From Climacium dendroides (lineage: Eukaryota > Streptophyta > Bryopsida > Hypnales > Climaciaceae): DNA of 64,000 nt. The translations under genes and the position numbers were made by a program. Each line of letters opens with the position of its first letter. Position 1 is the first letter of the stretch. The stretch lies in the NCBI GenBank assembly GCA_950106755.1, contig OX467087.1, positions 20,650,047 through 20,714,046 on the forward strand, given 5' to 3'. Below the pieces are notes generated by a model. The model was given only the letters and a program-made list of their open reading frames with translations. It did no database searches and was not told the origin of the DNA. This document shows, piece after piece, positions 22,020 through 34,433 of the stretch.

Positions 22020-22830
22020 AGTTCCATTATCCCTACAGGGGACAAAATGGATTTTGGGCGGATTCCTATGATCTTAATTTTTACTGAAACTTTTTGAAAC
22101 TTTCTTAGAAAATAGAAAAACTTCTGAGCTTTCTAGGAATATAATTTTTATTTCAATCAGTGCCCGAGAGCAAAAGTTATACCACAAAAACCTCAAAATA
22201 GGGGAGATCAGTTAGCAAAAAAATCCACAAAAAATTGAAAAAAAAAATTAGTATTTTTTTCTTATAGATTGTATTTTTGTAAATGGGAAGCTTTGATTCA
22301 TTTCATTTGAATTAGAGATGTGAAAGTTATGGAGTTTCTTGTTTTGCAGGCAATCATAGCAACTTCTTGGAAAAAAAAATTCACTTTGAATGCTAATATC
22401 TTTCAATCTATATGGTCAAAAATTACAAAAAAAATATCACATGATCTAAGACAAATGTAGAACAAGATCCTACGGTTAGATTCTAAAAAATATTTTTTTA
22501 AATTTATTTTGCCTAGATTCCCTTGTATGAAGATGATTCTATTTCAAAGGAATTAAAATTGAGAGAGGTAATTTTGTTTCTCTTTCTACAAGTGCAATTG
22601 GACCTTGCAACTTACCACAAAGGACTTTGGGACTTCCTAAAAGCAACCCAAAAAAATTTGTAATTTTATAAATTGCAGAAGATGACTCCATGGAAAGTCA
22701 ACTTTTTTTACCTACATTGGAAAAATCATAGAAATTCACCAAGTATTGGTAAAATCCCACTAAAAATTAGAATAGTGTATTTTAGCCTAAATAAGTGTCA
22801 AATTCCATGACATTCCAACCTTAGTAACTA
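22020..22830 (+). repeat. dispersed repeat family R1, copy b
   Basis: This aligns by eye with 39820-40770: CCCTA.AGGGGACAAA, TGATCTTAATTTTTACTGAAA, GAGAGCAAAAGTTATACCA, GAAGCTTTGATTCATTTCAT, GATGTGAAAGTTATGG, CAGGCAATC and CTTTGAATGCTAATATCTTT occur in the same order. It is non-coding and decayed. Confidence 0.65.
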
Positions 22831-24350
22831 TTTGAACTAGCGGTGCTAACGGTTTTCAATAGAATTTTAAAAACATTCAAAATGTTGACTGGCATACCAA
22901 GAGCATATGAAGTCCAAATTGGGTTGACTTGAACTCTTTTTTTAATTTCTCATACCTTCCAAATAACTCTAGCTAGTCAAAATTACCAAGAGATGCGAAT
23001 TCCAAAGGTTGAGTTTTTCACCTTTTCTTTAGGTTGGAAAACACTTCTTTTGTGAATAATTTATGCTTGGAAGTTGGGGGTTAGGAGATCCCTTGGCTAA
23101 TTTGGGTCTTTTGGAGCCAATGGTGCAATCCGATTGCCAATCATTAGGAAAAAACTGGGCCTTTCAAAGGGCCGTCTAAGGGCACCAAGGATATTAGTTG
23201 TTTTTTGTTGTCCTTCCATACGGATTGTCAGCACCTGGGTGGCACCTAATGTGCCAAAGCGGACAAAAGCCAAAACCATGGCGGAATGAGCAGTGATGTT
23301 TCGGGGAGAACGCATGATGGTACCAACAGCTTTGTATTTTTTATTTCCACTCCTGTCGTGATACCTCTAGTGTTCTATTTTATTTTAGTGCTCATACTCG
23401 ATGATTTGTCATTGGCTGTACTTGCTTACTTCGTTTAGCAATGGATGGATGAAGTTGAAGAGGGAGGATGAAACATACAAACAGATATGAAAAAGCCACC
23501 TCTCTGAATTGGAACAATTTGACATGACACGAAATGAAGTCTCGACAAGCCGAAACCCAGGCAGTTGGATTCAACGGAAATTCACGTGGCAATGCTAACT
23601 TTCGCGCCGACAGAAAATTGGCGCTGAAAACAAGGATGTTAACAAACTCTGGTGTCATGCCGCCCTGATTCATCCAAGTTCATCCTCTTGGTTCATCTGT
23701 CATCTACAGAAAAGAGTAGTCAGTGGATGATGCCTTCACTAAAATAATAGAGGATAATCTACACCTCTATATAGTATTTGGGCAAAATGGGTACTTGACT
23801 GCGAGTTCACTTGGAGTCATAACGACTTTTCAATGTACTCCGTCAACGACTTCCCATATTTATATTGCTTGAAAGTGCAATGTACTGATGAGAAAGGCCG
23901 TGTCCTTGCGGGCCCCCTATTATTTTACTCCAGCCCTCCATTATTTTAAATGTCTTTAATTGGGACGTGGGTGCCACCACATCATGTTGCGGAGCCAGCA
24001 GTGACTCCAGCGAGGCAATTTTGCTGGCTCCGCGACGTGGGAAGTGACTTGGAGCCTTTGGTTCAGTCTCTGATTCTGACTCATTTGTCTCCTAGCGGAA
24101 TTTTTTATCTTTCCTCCCAAATATTTTATGAATTTCCTAGATTCAGCAGCCAATGGCGTTGACGCATTTCTAGCGCTGGATCCAGTACAGGGAGCCCTTA
24201 CACAGCCCTTTGGAGGGTCCGTTTTTTTTCTAATGTGGACCTTTTCTCCAAAAGTTATAGCAACATTAGCAATAGGGTAGAATTTGGTGTAATAATAGTT
24301 AGTTTTAGTTAATTTTCATTTTACTTAGGTAGTTCAGAGTAAATTGGAAA
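22831..24350. other. spacer, no recognised gene
   Basis: No gene recognised. From 23080 to 24180 GC rises and several short frames occur (23097-23315 and 23392-23673 on minus, 23950-24162 on plus), none with a recognisable motif. A 12-bp inverted pair GCGGAGCCAGCA / TGCTGGCTCCGC sits at about 23990-24032. Confidence 0.4.
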
Positions 24351-24371
24351 GGGGTGGAGGCCATGGAAACG

Positions 24372-24380
24372 TATAAAAGG
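24372..24380 (+). promoter_or_regulatory. putative TATA box with CT-rich start region
   Basis: TATAAAAGG is followed at about 10-30 bp by CTCCTCTCTCTCTC, a layout typical of plant core promoters and of LTR promoters. No coding region follows, so this may be a solo LTR or a dead promoter. The next 500 bp has no long frame. Confidence 0.45.
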
Positions 24381-24924
24381 CCTCCCCTCCTCTCTCTCTC
24401 TTTGCACCCTTTTTTCTTCATTTTATTGTTTGCGCCATATGCGGCCATATTATCAAGGATTTTTGGTATTTGCCAAGACTCTTTGCTTCATTGCAATTTG
24501 AGATTTCATTGTGTTTTCAAGCATTCTATTGTGTTTTTTTGGCTCATTACAAAGGATGTGGGAGTCCCTTTGTCCTAAGCTTGTCTTCTTTTGATGTTCT
24601 AACGCAGTTTTGAACCTACTTTGTGTAGGTGGCATTTATTATTGAGTTATTCTTTTGGTACTAACCCCAAGGACATTCTAGTTGAATTCTAGCGATTCAG
24701 TTAGAATTCCTTGAAGCTTGCTTTAATGTAATTATTTCTGGTGTTTTGAGTCTTGTGGTCTACTAACAAACTTCCAGTTGAGCTTTTTTGGGAGAGGAAT
24801 TTTATACCTTTGGTTGTTGCAAATTCCCCCTCGAGCTTAGACATTGAAATTCATGGTCTTAGTGATGTTTATGTTATTTTAAGTGATTTGGGTGAGAACC
24901 AAACCTTATACTTTATTATTAACC

Positions 24925-25442
24925 CACTACACTAAAATTGGTAAATAGTGTTGGGTGATAATTAGTGTTGTTCCTTGTTTTTTACCCCCAACACTATTTT
25001 TCAACTTATGTGTAAATAGTGTTGGGGCACTTAATTGTTGTCATAAAAATCTGTCCCTTCCCTGTAAAACTGTAATTTTTGCCCCCCGCCGTAAAAATCT
25101 GTCTCTTCCCTACAAAATTGTAATTATTGCCTCCAGCCGTGAAAATCTATCCCTTTCCAAGAAAACTGTAATTTTTGCCTCCCATTGCGAAAATCTGTCC
25201 CTTCCCTGCAAAACTGTAATTTTAGCCTCCCATTGTGAAAATTTGTCCTTTCTCTACAAAATTGTAATTTTTGCCTTCCACCGTGAAAATCTGTCCCTTT
25301 CCTAGAAAACTGTAATTTACTATAGAGCTAAAATAGTGTTAGAATGGGGTAATTTTCATCTAACACTAATCTTGCAAATCACAATTAGTGTTAGTGTTGA
25401 CAATTAGTGTTGCCAACACTATTTACCAATTTTAATGTAGTG
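24925..25442. mobile_element. 518-bp CACTA-like non-autonomous element with internal tandem array
   Basis: The left end CACTACACTAAAATTGGTAA and the right end (reverse complement CACTACATTAAAATTGGTAA) match for about 30 bp with one visible mismatch. Inside is a tandem array of a unit of about 57 bp built around AAAATCTGTCCCTTCCCTGC and AAAACTGTAATTTTTGCC, about five copies. The CACTA termini suggest the En/Spm superfamily. No matching 3-bp target duplication is visible (ACC versus GAG), and no transposase is encoded. Confidence 0.8.
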
Positions 25443-26233
25443 GAGATTGACCAAAATTTAGGCCTAACCCCACCCCCACCCCCACGGTGAAGCTTTGCCT
25501 TTGGTTCAAATTTTCCTATTCTTGTTTTGGTTTCCTTGTTAAAACTCCCTAGACGGCGAAGCTTCGCCTTGACTTAGGAATTCTCCAGTCTTTGTTAAAA
25601 AAGTCCCCAAAGGAGACCCAAAAGTTGGTTTAAAAACTAGTGTAGCGAGCAATGGCTCAAAATTTGTGAAAAATCAAATTAGAGACCAACTCAGCCAAAC
25701 CAGCCAAGCAAGCAAGTTGGTACCTGCCAGTGGTCAGTACCAGTCAGAGAGTAACTTGATTGGAATGGTTGCTTGACTGCCTTACCATCCAGTTCACATA
25801 CATCAAAAACTAACCAAGGATAATGCCTAAGGGCCCCTTTTGAATTTTTTCTGAAAAATTGAACACCAGGCTTGGATTTCTTAGGGTTAAATCATCATAG
25901 AAAGTCCTTAGTGAAATTTTTTCAAAGATATTAGAAATGAGAGGTGAGAGAAAATTGGGCCCCCCTAGGGTGCCAAAGAGTATCAAAATTTCAAAAAATC
26001 AGAACAGGATAGTTCAAAGCCAGAGTGGGTAACCCATTCAGAGAGTGAGAGGGGTTGCAAAAATCTGAATTTTTGAAAGTCAATTTAGTTTGACCAGAAT
26101 TGGAGGTCTGTATACCAAACAAATTGAGAGGAACAAGGCAGAGCCAGTAACAGATTGAGAGGAACCAGCCAAAAACTAGTAATTGCAATTTCCCAGTTCA
26201 AAGTGCTTAAAATCAAAGCACAAGTGGAGGGGG
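25443..26233. other. AT-rich spacer, no gene
   Basis: Contains a C-rich patch (CCCCACCCCCACCCCCACGG, about 25468-25487) and a repeated GGTGAAGCTTTGCCTT / GGCGAAGCTTCGCCTT pair. No recognisable coding sequence; the minus-strand frame at 25991-26188 is unassigned. Confidence 0.4.
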
Positions 26234-26436
26234 CACTACAAGGGAAAGGGGTATTTTAAGTATAGTCCTAGTAGTATAGTCTTTTAAGTAACGACCTTTG
26301 AGTAAGGTTTTTAGTAAAATTTTACTGAAAAGATAATATTTTTAGAATTTTTTTACTAAAAATCTTACTTAAAAATCATTACTTAAAAGACTATACTACT
26401 AGGACTATACTTAAAACACCCCTTTCTCTTGTAGTG
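26234..26436. mobile_element. CACTA-like hairpin MITE, 203 bp, GGG target duplication
   Basis: It begins CACTACAAGGGAAAGGGGTA and ends with the near mirror CACCCCTTTCTCTTGTAGTG. The arms continue inward through TTAAGTATAGTCCTAGTAGT and TATAGTCTTTTAAGTAA, each reverse-complemented on the other side, for about 58 bp. GGG lies on both sides (26231-26233 and 26437-26439), a 3-bp target duplication. No coding capacity; mobilised in trans if at all. Confidence 0.85.
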
Positions 26437-28789
26437 GGGAGTTCTCATATGCTAGCAACAAAACTCTCTATCTATCTAAATTGTCCAATGCTTGGCCCAG
26501 CTCAAAATCTCATTTGAAGCAACTAGTTCTCAAATCAAACACACATATAAGTGCATACCAATTGTTAAGAGACAATTAGTAGTAGAAGAGAAGAAGGCAA
26601 GGGGTTGTGAAGTAGATTAGAACCATCCATAGAGAATAGTTGACTTTTATAACCACATTTTGTTTTGGATTAAAAGACAAATAAAAAAGACAATAAAGAA
26701 TAGTTTGACTTTGGGAGAGGTCCTAAAGATTAGCTATAATATAAAAGAAGGTTAAAGAAGCTTAGTTGGAACTTGATTGACTTTTAAATCCATTTAGCTA
26801 ATAGTTGAAATTAGATTAGATTAGATTTCTTATGCTTTGACTCTTAAAGTTTATTGAAAAAGAAGAAGAAGAAGAAAATTAGAAAGATAAAGGAAAAGTG
26901 AGAAAAAGAAAATAGGAACAAAAAGACAAGAAGATTGGAAGACCAAATAATTCACGAATTTCTCAACTACTAAAAAATCAAAAATATGGAAGGAGATGGA
27001 AGGAGCATACACTCAAGTGATGGAATTTGAAGTTCAAACTAGTGAGGAGAAGATCAACAACATTGAGGTTAGTGTTTAAACACAACCCCTTAATTGTGTT
27101 TTGGTTTCATTTAGAATTTTGATTTGCCTTAGCAATTAGGGCCATAGGTAGAATTTAAATTCAGATCATTAGAATTATTCAAAGAGTAGAATTAGAATTT
27201 AAAATTGCATAGAAAATTCCATTAGCTTTCAAAATTTATATTACACTTCAAAATCTAGCCAAAACTCCAAAAGTCATGTTGGAAAGAAGTTTAATTTAAA
27301 TTTGAATGAAAACTTAGAGTTACCTCGAAAACACCAAAAGAATAAGGAAGGAACTATAAAATTAGCATAGATTAAAATTGAGGAAGTAGAAGAATAATTA
27401 AACCAAGGATAAAAGGAATTAATAGGTAAATTTTGAAGAATTGTTAGTGGTCAAAATTTATTCCACAATCAATTGACATAAAAGCTAAAGAATAATAGGA
27501 TTTTATTTTATTAAAAATAAAAGTCAAAAGTGAGGGGAAATTAAAGTAACTTCAAGTAGACAAGTAAAAAGAATTAGTGGTAAATTTTGATGAGTTGGTT
27601 AATGGTCAAAATTTATTTTTGAAAATTAACTTTTTACTAGAAATCTTGAAATTAAAAAAATTGACTTTTATCCAAAGATAAATTAAAATCTTGAAGGTAA
27701 AATTATTTAACGGTAAAACTAGAATTAGGATTAAATTAAAATCACCTTGAATAAAAAATCATAGTAAAAATAGATAAAAGATTAAAGGTCATTCAAAAGA
27801 ATCTTAAAAAGAATTTAAAATATAAATTAAAGTAGAAGTTAAAGATAAAAGATAGAAGTAATTTTGAAGTTCAAAGGTGAAAGAAAATCAATGGAAAAAG
27901 TTGGTAACCAGACAATGGTCAAACTTCCCCTGTAAACAATTTCTACCCAAACGATCAAAAGTAAGAATTTTTCTACCTTTTAGGAAGATAAAAGTAGAAC
28001 CTCAAAGATAAAATTAATTAACTTTGGAAGTAGAAGTAAAGTTAGGGTTGGAATCTTCTGAGGAATATATCAAAATTAACTTTACTTCTAAATCGGATGG
28101 ATAGTTAAAGTTAGGGTTGGAATCTTCTGAGGAATATATCAAAATTAACTTTACTTCTAAATCGGATGGATAGTGAAATATCTGAAGTAGACTAAAGATT
28201 TAAGCAAAATTAGGTTAAAATTGAATGAAAATCAACCAAGTTGACCAAATAAAGTCTAAGTCAGAATTGAGGTAAAAGCTAAAAAATAGAAAGTAACCCA
28301 AAAATATAAAGTCAACTCCAATAGTTAGAATAGAATTAAGACTTATAAACTTCCATCATTTACCAAGAATTTATCAATTTAAAATTAAAAATGGGATTTA
28401 GTAAAAATGCTCCATTGCTTGGAAGGCATCTCATTTACTACAACCACTCACCTATAGAATTTAGAACCCAGTTGTGCATGTTTGGTCTCAAGGGTGGAGA
28501 TCAAAACACTCACACACCCTAATCATTTCATTTGCTTCATCTTTGTCAACGGAATGGAGCCAATTTATTAGAATTTGCAAATTTAAACGGCACAAATATC
28601 CAAAGTCTGCACCAATTTATTAGAATTTGCAAATTTAAACCGCATAAATATCCAAAGTGCACAATGAAATCACACTCATGAATATGAAAGTCACCTTTTT
28701 TTTTTCCTTGATAATTCCTGATAAACTAAGGATTCATGATCTGACAATTTGTGATCATGTTCAGGTTTCAAGCAAGCTCTACTTGTTCT
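26437..28789. other. purine/AT-rich decayed repeat DNA with two short tandem duplications
   Basis: No gene recognised. The plus strand is A/G-rich from 26560 to 28400, with many near-repeats of TTAGGGTTGGAA, AAAATTAACTTT and similar. A 69-bp unit occurs twice in near-perfect form at about 28038-28176 (GTTAGGGTTGGAATCTTCTG ...). A 52-bp unit occurs twice at 28560-28663 (CCAATTTATTAGAATTTGCA ...); a related block lies at about 21390-21440. Confidence 0.5.
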
Positions 28790-29345
28790 TGTAACAATTA
28801 AACTATCGTGCAGTATTCTCCAATATCTTGTAACTTTTAATTAGTAACTGTCTTATGAGAACCAAGAATGATATTCCATAGTCTTTCAGTTCAGCAAAAC
28901 AGGAATCATTATCAAGGACGTCGTCCAAACTTCCATGAAGCAACCGCCGCGTTGGTCCACATTGGAAACGGCTGTAAGAACGACTTGGTCACAGCATTCA
29001 GATGGCACAATGAAGTGCTGGAGCATAAAACTTGCCCTCCCTCCACACCCGCTTCCATCAGTGAAAGTAACTAAACTACCGTAAAATAGCCTCCAATAAT
29101 TATTAGTAACTCTACAACGAATATACAGAAATGATATTCCATGGTCTTGTAATTTCACAATGAGATAAAAAAAAAAAAAGGGTATTCCGTAATCTTTCTT
29201 TTAAGAAAGGAGGAATATTGAGTACGTAGTTCTAGCTTCCTTGAATCAACCGAGGTTGATCAAGACTTGGCAACAGCCATGCTACCTGCAGGCGGTGCAA
29301 GTGCTGGAGTGCTTGCCCTACAATACCACTGAACTACTGTAAAAT
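28790..29345 (-). repeat. extra decayed 3'-end units downstream of RWP-RK copy 2
   Basis: Read on minus after the end of copy 2, two further units repeat the gene's 3' end: one at about 29160-29345 (GTAGGGCAAGCACTCCAGCA, AACCTCGGTTGATTCA) and one at about 28790-29070 (CTCCAGCACTTCATTGTG, CTGAAAGACTATGGAATAT). Each keeps the order CCAGCACTT, GTTGATCAAC or its derivative, GAAAGA...GGAATA and a T-rich tail. None keeps an open frame. Copy 1 has one such extra unit. Confidence 0.65.
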
Positions 29346-29547
29346 AGTCTACAATGTCTTTGCAACTTCACAAGGAATACAAAAAAAGTTACGGTATTCC
29401 ATAGTCTTTCAGCAAAACAAAACAAGAATAGTACCTACTATGTAGTCCAAACTTCCAGGAATTGAATCAACCGATGTTGATCAACATTAGAAAAGCACTG
29501 TACAAACAACTGGGGCACAGCACTGCCCGCATCAAACACAATGAGCT

Positions 29548-32500
29548 TCAGCCCTGCACTACAACACCAGCAACACCAGCTTCAGCAGCAATTTGACACT
29601 CCCTTTTCAGTCGCTTAGGACTTCGTTCATCAGCCATCAGGGTACCCTCCACAAACACCACTTCTTGCTCCTTCTCACCACTAGTCTTGGGAGTGCCATC
29701 AACGTTGCCATTCTCCGCTAACAAGGCAATCTCTAGTGCTTCATTTCCTTCCACATGAATGTCGTGAACCTCGGGCAACAACCCCTCAATATCACAATCC
29801 TTCATCACAGCGTCTTGAGGACTGTCCTTGCCCGAGGGTGGAGTTGGCTGAAGGCGAGTCACTACGGAATCCTCCTTGGAAGGGGCGGTTGCCTTTCGAG
29901 GTCGCCCCTTGCACTTCGGATTCTCTTTGGCAGCTTTTCTGTATTTGCGAGTGGTTGGCGGTGCAAGTCCGGAGGCTCGTTTGTTGGGGTTGCCCGTGTC
30001 GAGGGTGATCATGTCGTGGCGACCTGCGCTGTGGTATTTGGAGCGCCAGCCGCGGGAGTAGAGACGCTTGTATAAATCCGCGGTTCTCACAGCTGGAGAA
30101 TGCTGCAAAATCAAGGAAAAACCCAGTAAGTTGAAGCAGTAATACCGTCGTCAACAGAGGTAAGGTAAGTTCATTTCGTGAAATTCGCGGAAGTTCATGG
30201 CTTTCGAACATTCCACGCTGTTGTCCTCACACGTAAATCTGTAATAGTCCTAAATTTGGGAGCTTTTTGTAGTTCTGGGGCTCTGAATCTCGTTATTATA
30301 TTGTATATAATTGTAGTAAGGAAGCAAGACTAAGTGATCATCCAGATGATCATCAACATAAAGTAAGTAAAGTAAAGTAAGAAATGACGGTTTATTGATT
30401 GTCAAGGTGGCCAACAATAAAAGCAATCAAAGTAAGCATAGTTAATTGATTAGATTGCCAAAAATGGTGATAAAAAAATAAGCACAAAGCTCTAGAAACT
30501 AGGACGGGTACAGATTTATGTTTCTGGCGGCCTGTCCTGACGTGGCTTGGAATTCCGCGAAGTTAACGAATTGACGCTTACGTAAGGCGGTCACCAGTAT
30601 AAGGAGTAAACGTGTAAGCATGGTTAATTGAGCAGCAAGGTGCATGAAATTGTGTTGGTAATGAAATCCTTGGAAGAGCAAGAGGTGTGTTCGTGTTTAA
30701 ATATATTACCATTTTCTGCGTTACCTGCGCAGGAGTACCGTGGACTAGCTGGTCCATCTCCTGCTGCAGCTTACAGACTTCGGACCGCATGTAGGCTGCG
30801 GTCAAATCCTCCAAGCCAGCCCCCTGGCCCACGGCAATTGTGTGTTCCAAGCCGTGGATAGTGCTCTCCAAGCTCCTGACCTGAATGCATAACGAGAAAA
30901 CCAAGTTACTACAAATATGCATTATAATTGTTACAAACGCTCCATGCATGAGCAAGCCATCAGTTGTGTTCAACATCGTTTTTCACTAAATTGTGTGAAA
31001 TACATGACATTCTCACTATTCAAGGTGGGCGTCATGAATCGTAAATATACACCAATCCCAATTATGACTGAGCTTTCTGCTGTTGATGTCACAATTTTGG
31101 CGCTCTAAATTGTGACAATATAACGCAATTGAGGTTGAAAGGCTGAAGCGCAAGCATGGAATTGAAGTACAGAAGCAAGATTGTTATCACAGAGGCTCTC
31201 AGTATGTATTTGCAAGTGAGAAAGTCTTCAAGGGTAATGAAAAGCATCGGCTGTAGGAACTAGCATTGTTGTATTATAAAAGAAATACACAAACTAAGGT
31301 CAGTTCTTTTGTGCAAGTCATGTGTAAAGAAAAACAAAGCATAAAAAAATTAAAGCATTATTCACAAGGAGAAATCATGTCCTGTTTCATCAAGTTGCGT
31401 GGACTCCGTGGGGGTGTCCCGAATAGGACATGATTCCACTGGTTGTAGTCACATTATAGTATTTCAAAGCCCGAGAGTGAGCAGTTTACACCACCAATTC
31501 AAGCATGAGTAAACAGATACCACAACACACACGGTTCAACTCGAAACGGTGAATAATTTTAATAATATGCAAGATCATGGAACTAGAAGAATCCTAAAAA
31601 CTAGAAGCTACCTTACGGCCAGGCCATCGTTTCAGCCCAAATTTTCGGCACGCTTTCTTCAGCGTTGTCTGCGAGACTCCCAGCTTCTTCGCAGCATTGA
31701 CAACACTCAGATGGAAGTACGCAGACAAATCTGACATTTTAAGGTGATTCGTTCCAACTCCCTGCAGTCGCTAAATGGTAAAACAACATCCCATATAAAT
31801 CAATACAACAACGAAACTTGCACAACATCGCAACAGTCAACTACAGACCATGATAGCATGTGCATACATTATATATTCCAAAGGTAGACATACACTATAT
31901 TGAACCTCACCGTCTTGCTGCGTCGGTTCACCAGAAACACGAGCTCGGAACCCCCATTGGGCAGCTCGCTATCCACTCCTTCGCCCTCTCCGCTTTGCGG
32001 CGCCAAAGAGTTGTGCACTTTCGCCGACGAGTACGACGACGATGAAGACTTCTCCTTAGAGTTGCCATGACTGGTCGCGCTGCTCACAGACCACTTCGCA
32101 TTATTCGCATCATCAGGATAGTCGGGGGAACCAAGATTATTCGCCTGCATATTCGCCTGCACGCAGGGATCAGGACGATTCTCCTTCTCAGCTTGGAGGT
32201 TGCAAGCCAGGGAAGCATTCGAGACGGGATTCGTGACTTTAGGCGCAGGAGTGGGGAGTGTGGCGTCGGGAGTTGAAAAACCTCGCAACTGCGACGCTAG
32301 GAACTGCGCCAGGACCGCGATGTTGCTGGTGGCGCCCTGCGGACACTGCGTGTTCTGATTGGGAAGCATTGGCAACCGGCTCAGCAACGCGGATGCGAAT
32401 GACTGGAAACCTGCAGTGGGGGCAGGTGTCGTAGGGGAACGAGTATTGGCGGATGCACTCATTCCTGCGGCGCCGGGGACACCAGGGCCTTGCATGCGGT

Positions 32501-33860
32501 GAGAGGAGCTCCGCACCAGCATGTTGGCGAGCTCGGCTGGCGATGGCGTTGGATTGCAGAACTGCTGCTGCACTGCGCTGGGGCCACTGGCTGGTTTGCC
32601 TGCGCCACCCATGTTGAGTTTGCCGTTGGGTCTTGGTAACGGTGGCAGACTGGCGCCCGCGCCTGCTACGTAATCCGGATGGAAGGAGCATGCTCTTTCG
32701 ACGGGTTGGAATTGCACGGAAGGAGACTCTGACTTTATGTTCAGTATCGGCGCTCTTGGGTCGTTAATTTGCGCGGACCTGCAAGGAGGTTTGTAATTCG
32801 GGAACGGGAACTTGGGCGCCGCGCTTGGAGCGAGGAGATCGGGGGAGCTGCTGGGAGCTGCGACGCTGACGTTGCAGTTGCTGGCTATGGTGTTGGTGAT
32901 TTGCGGGGTGGACTCGGAGTCTGGGCGTTGCGTGGGGGTGCCGTTGCTGGGCATTGGTGGTGGGGGAGTTGGCTGGTTGGAGTTCACGATGGCCAGAAGT
33001 TGCTTGTCGCCCATGCAGATGATCACGTCGCCGAGCGTGGCGTCCACGTCCAGATCCTCGGGCTCGGAGCCATCGCTGTACGCCAGCTGCAAGCGCTGGA
33101 TGCAGTCGTCGTTGTCGATGAAGGCCAGACGCCGCGCGTTGCGCTGCCACACAGGAAACTGAATGTCAGCGGGCACCACTCACAACGACATTAATTAGGC
33201 TCTTGAGAATCGACCGCAATGCCATGTCGACTCGCTCTATTATGCAACCGCAACGCAAACGACCGGTCGATCCTCAGACCAAGACCAAGTACTTTCCACT
33301 GCCCTATCGGAAGCCCCTCATCAAAAACCCACCAAAAGTCAGCACGTATCCCCCAATATACCGATCTCCAACAGCATTTCTCAAATGCGTCCAAAACAAC
33401 CGAAATCAAAAACACATACATCAACCATTCTTTATCCATTTCATCGCCTACTTGGACTGTCACCGCGCGTAAGCACCACAGTGATCAAGTTTCACTAACG
33501 ATCATCATTCTCTCACAGACGAGTATGTACACAACTGCACATGCAAGCACACACAACGCATCACACAATTGGTAACAACAGCCTTGCATTACGAACCTCA
33601 ATGGCAGTAGCAAACTCCTCCAGCGTCTCGTTGACATGACGCGCCGAGCTCCACTGGTGACCCCTCACAGACACCGTAAACTTCACTTTCTCCACAACCA
33701 AACCTCCCCCTCCTCCCTTTCCGGCGTTACCATATCCGCTCCCCCCATTTGCAACACCAGCAGGCGCTGTCGCGGGATGATGCACCCCCCCAGAAGAAGC
33801 ATTAATTGCATTCCCATTTCCATAAACGCTTCCGCTTCCGTCTCTCTCACCTCCCACCAT
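29548..33860 (-). CDS. RKD: RWP-RK domain transcription factor (RKD-like), copy 2
   Basis: Mirror-image partner of copy 1, about 788 residues. Exons on minus are 33860-33597, 33143-31911, 31770-31612, 30880-30725 and 30102-29548, with GT-AG introns at the same codons as copy 1. Introns 1 and 4 have almost the same length in both (453/452 and 622/622 bp); introns 2 and 3 differ (140/220 and 731/565). The RWP-RK exon is identical in protein sequence except one residue before the domain (GTNHL for GTHHL) and also reads RWPGRK. Exon 2 is 11 codons shorter, through in-frame changes around the NPV repeats and a lost CGDHKA block, with an added QANMQAN-like block. A substitution creates a TGA that ends the protein after VVVQG, seven residues earlier than copy 1. 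All indels keep the frame, so both copies look functional. Confidence 0.85.
31373..31437. repeat. hairpin in intron 3 of RWP-RK copy 2
   Basis: GAAATCATGTCCT is mirrored by AGGACATGATT(-)CC with a loop of about 38 bases. The stem matches that in intron 3 of copy 1, but the loop is unrelated in sequence. Flanking bases suggest the whole segment could be inverted relative to copy 1. Confidence 0.6.
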
Positions 33861-34433
33861 CGCTCCACACTCTCACCACCAGCTACAAACCCACAAAACC
33901 TCTTGGATCCAACTACTCCCAACCGATGGCTGATCTCACAGAACGGAAACCATGTCCAATTGGTGGCAACAAAACAGTTGGCGTCCCGCTGGCCGGAGAA
34001 CGCAATGTGACTTGAAACTGTATGAAATTGTGTGTGAAATTGCTGGGTTTCCCGAGATGATGAGACAAAGGCGCAAGTGTGGAGCGTTTCAGAGACTGTA
34101 ATATATATATATGGATGGCGGGGTTTGCATGGGCGCAGCCATCGCTCGGATCGGAGCTCCCACCCTGCCTTTTAGGTAGTTGGCTCTTCACGCTCGAGCT
34201 GCCTGAACCCATGCTGGACATGTTCGCCCTGGGTACTTGTGACGGCGGAAATTGCTTGATGTGGGTGTGGAATGTAGGAGAGCTGGAGATATGGGGGAGA
34301 GAGGGGGACGAGGCTGGGTCTGTGTAACCGCATTGTGGGGAGGTTCCACGGTTCGTCTTCCCAAACGGGGTGTGGCGATGGGATTGGGGCCGTTGACGTT
34401 GAGAGCTCGGACGTTGCACTTGCCGGCTATGGC
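33861..34433 (-). promoter_or_regulatory. promoter and 5' leader of RWP-RK copy 2
   Basis: Inverted match to 10051-10618. The TATA-like region is expanded to an AT run (34099-34114, TATATATATATA core) where copy 1 has CCATATAGATATT. The match to copy 1 ends near 34433; further upstream the two copies differ (NCS1 pseudogene beside copy 1, AT-rich DNA here), so they may be regulated differently. Confidence 0.6.
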
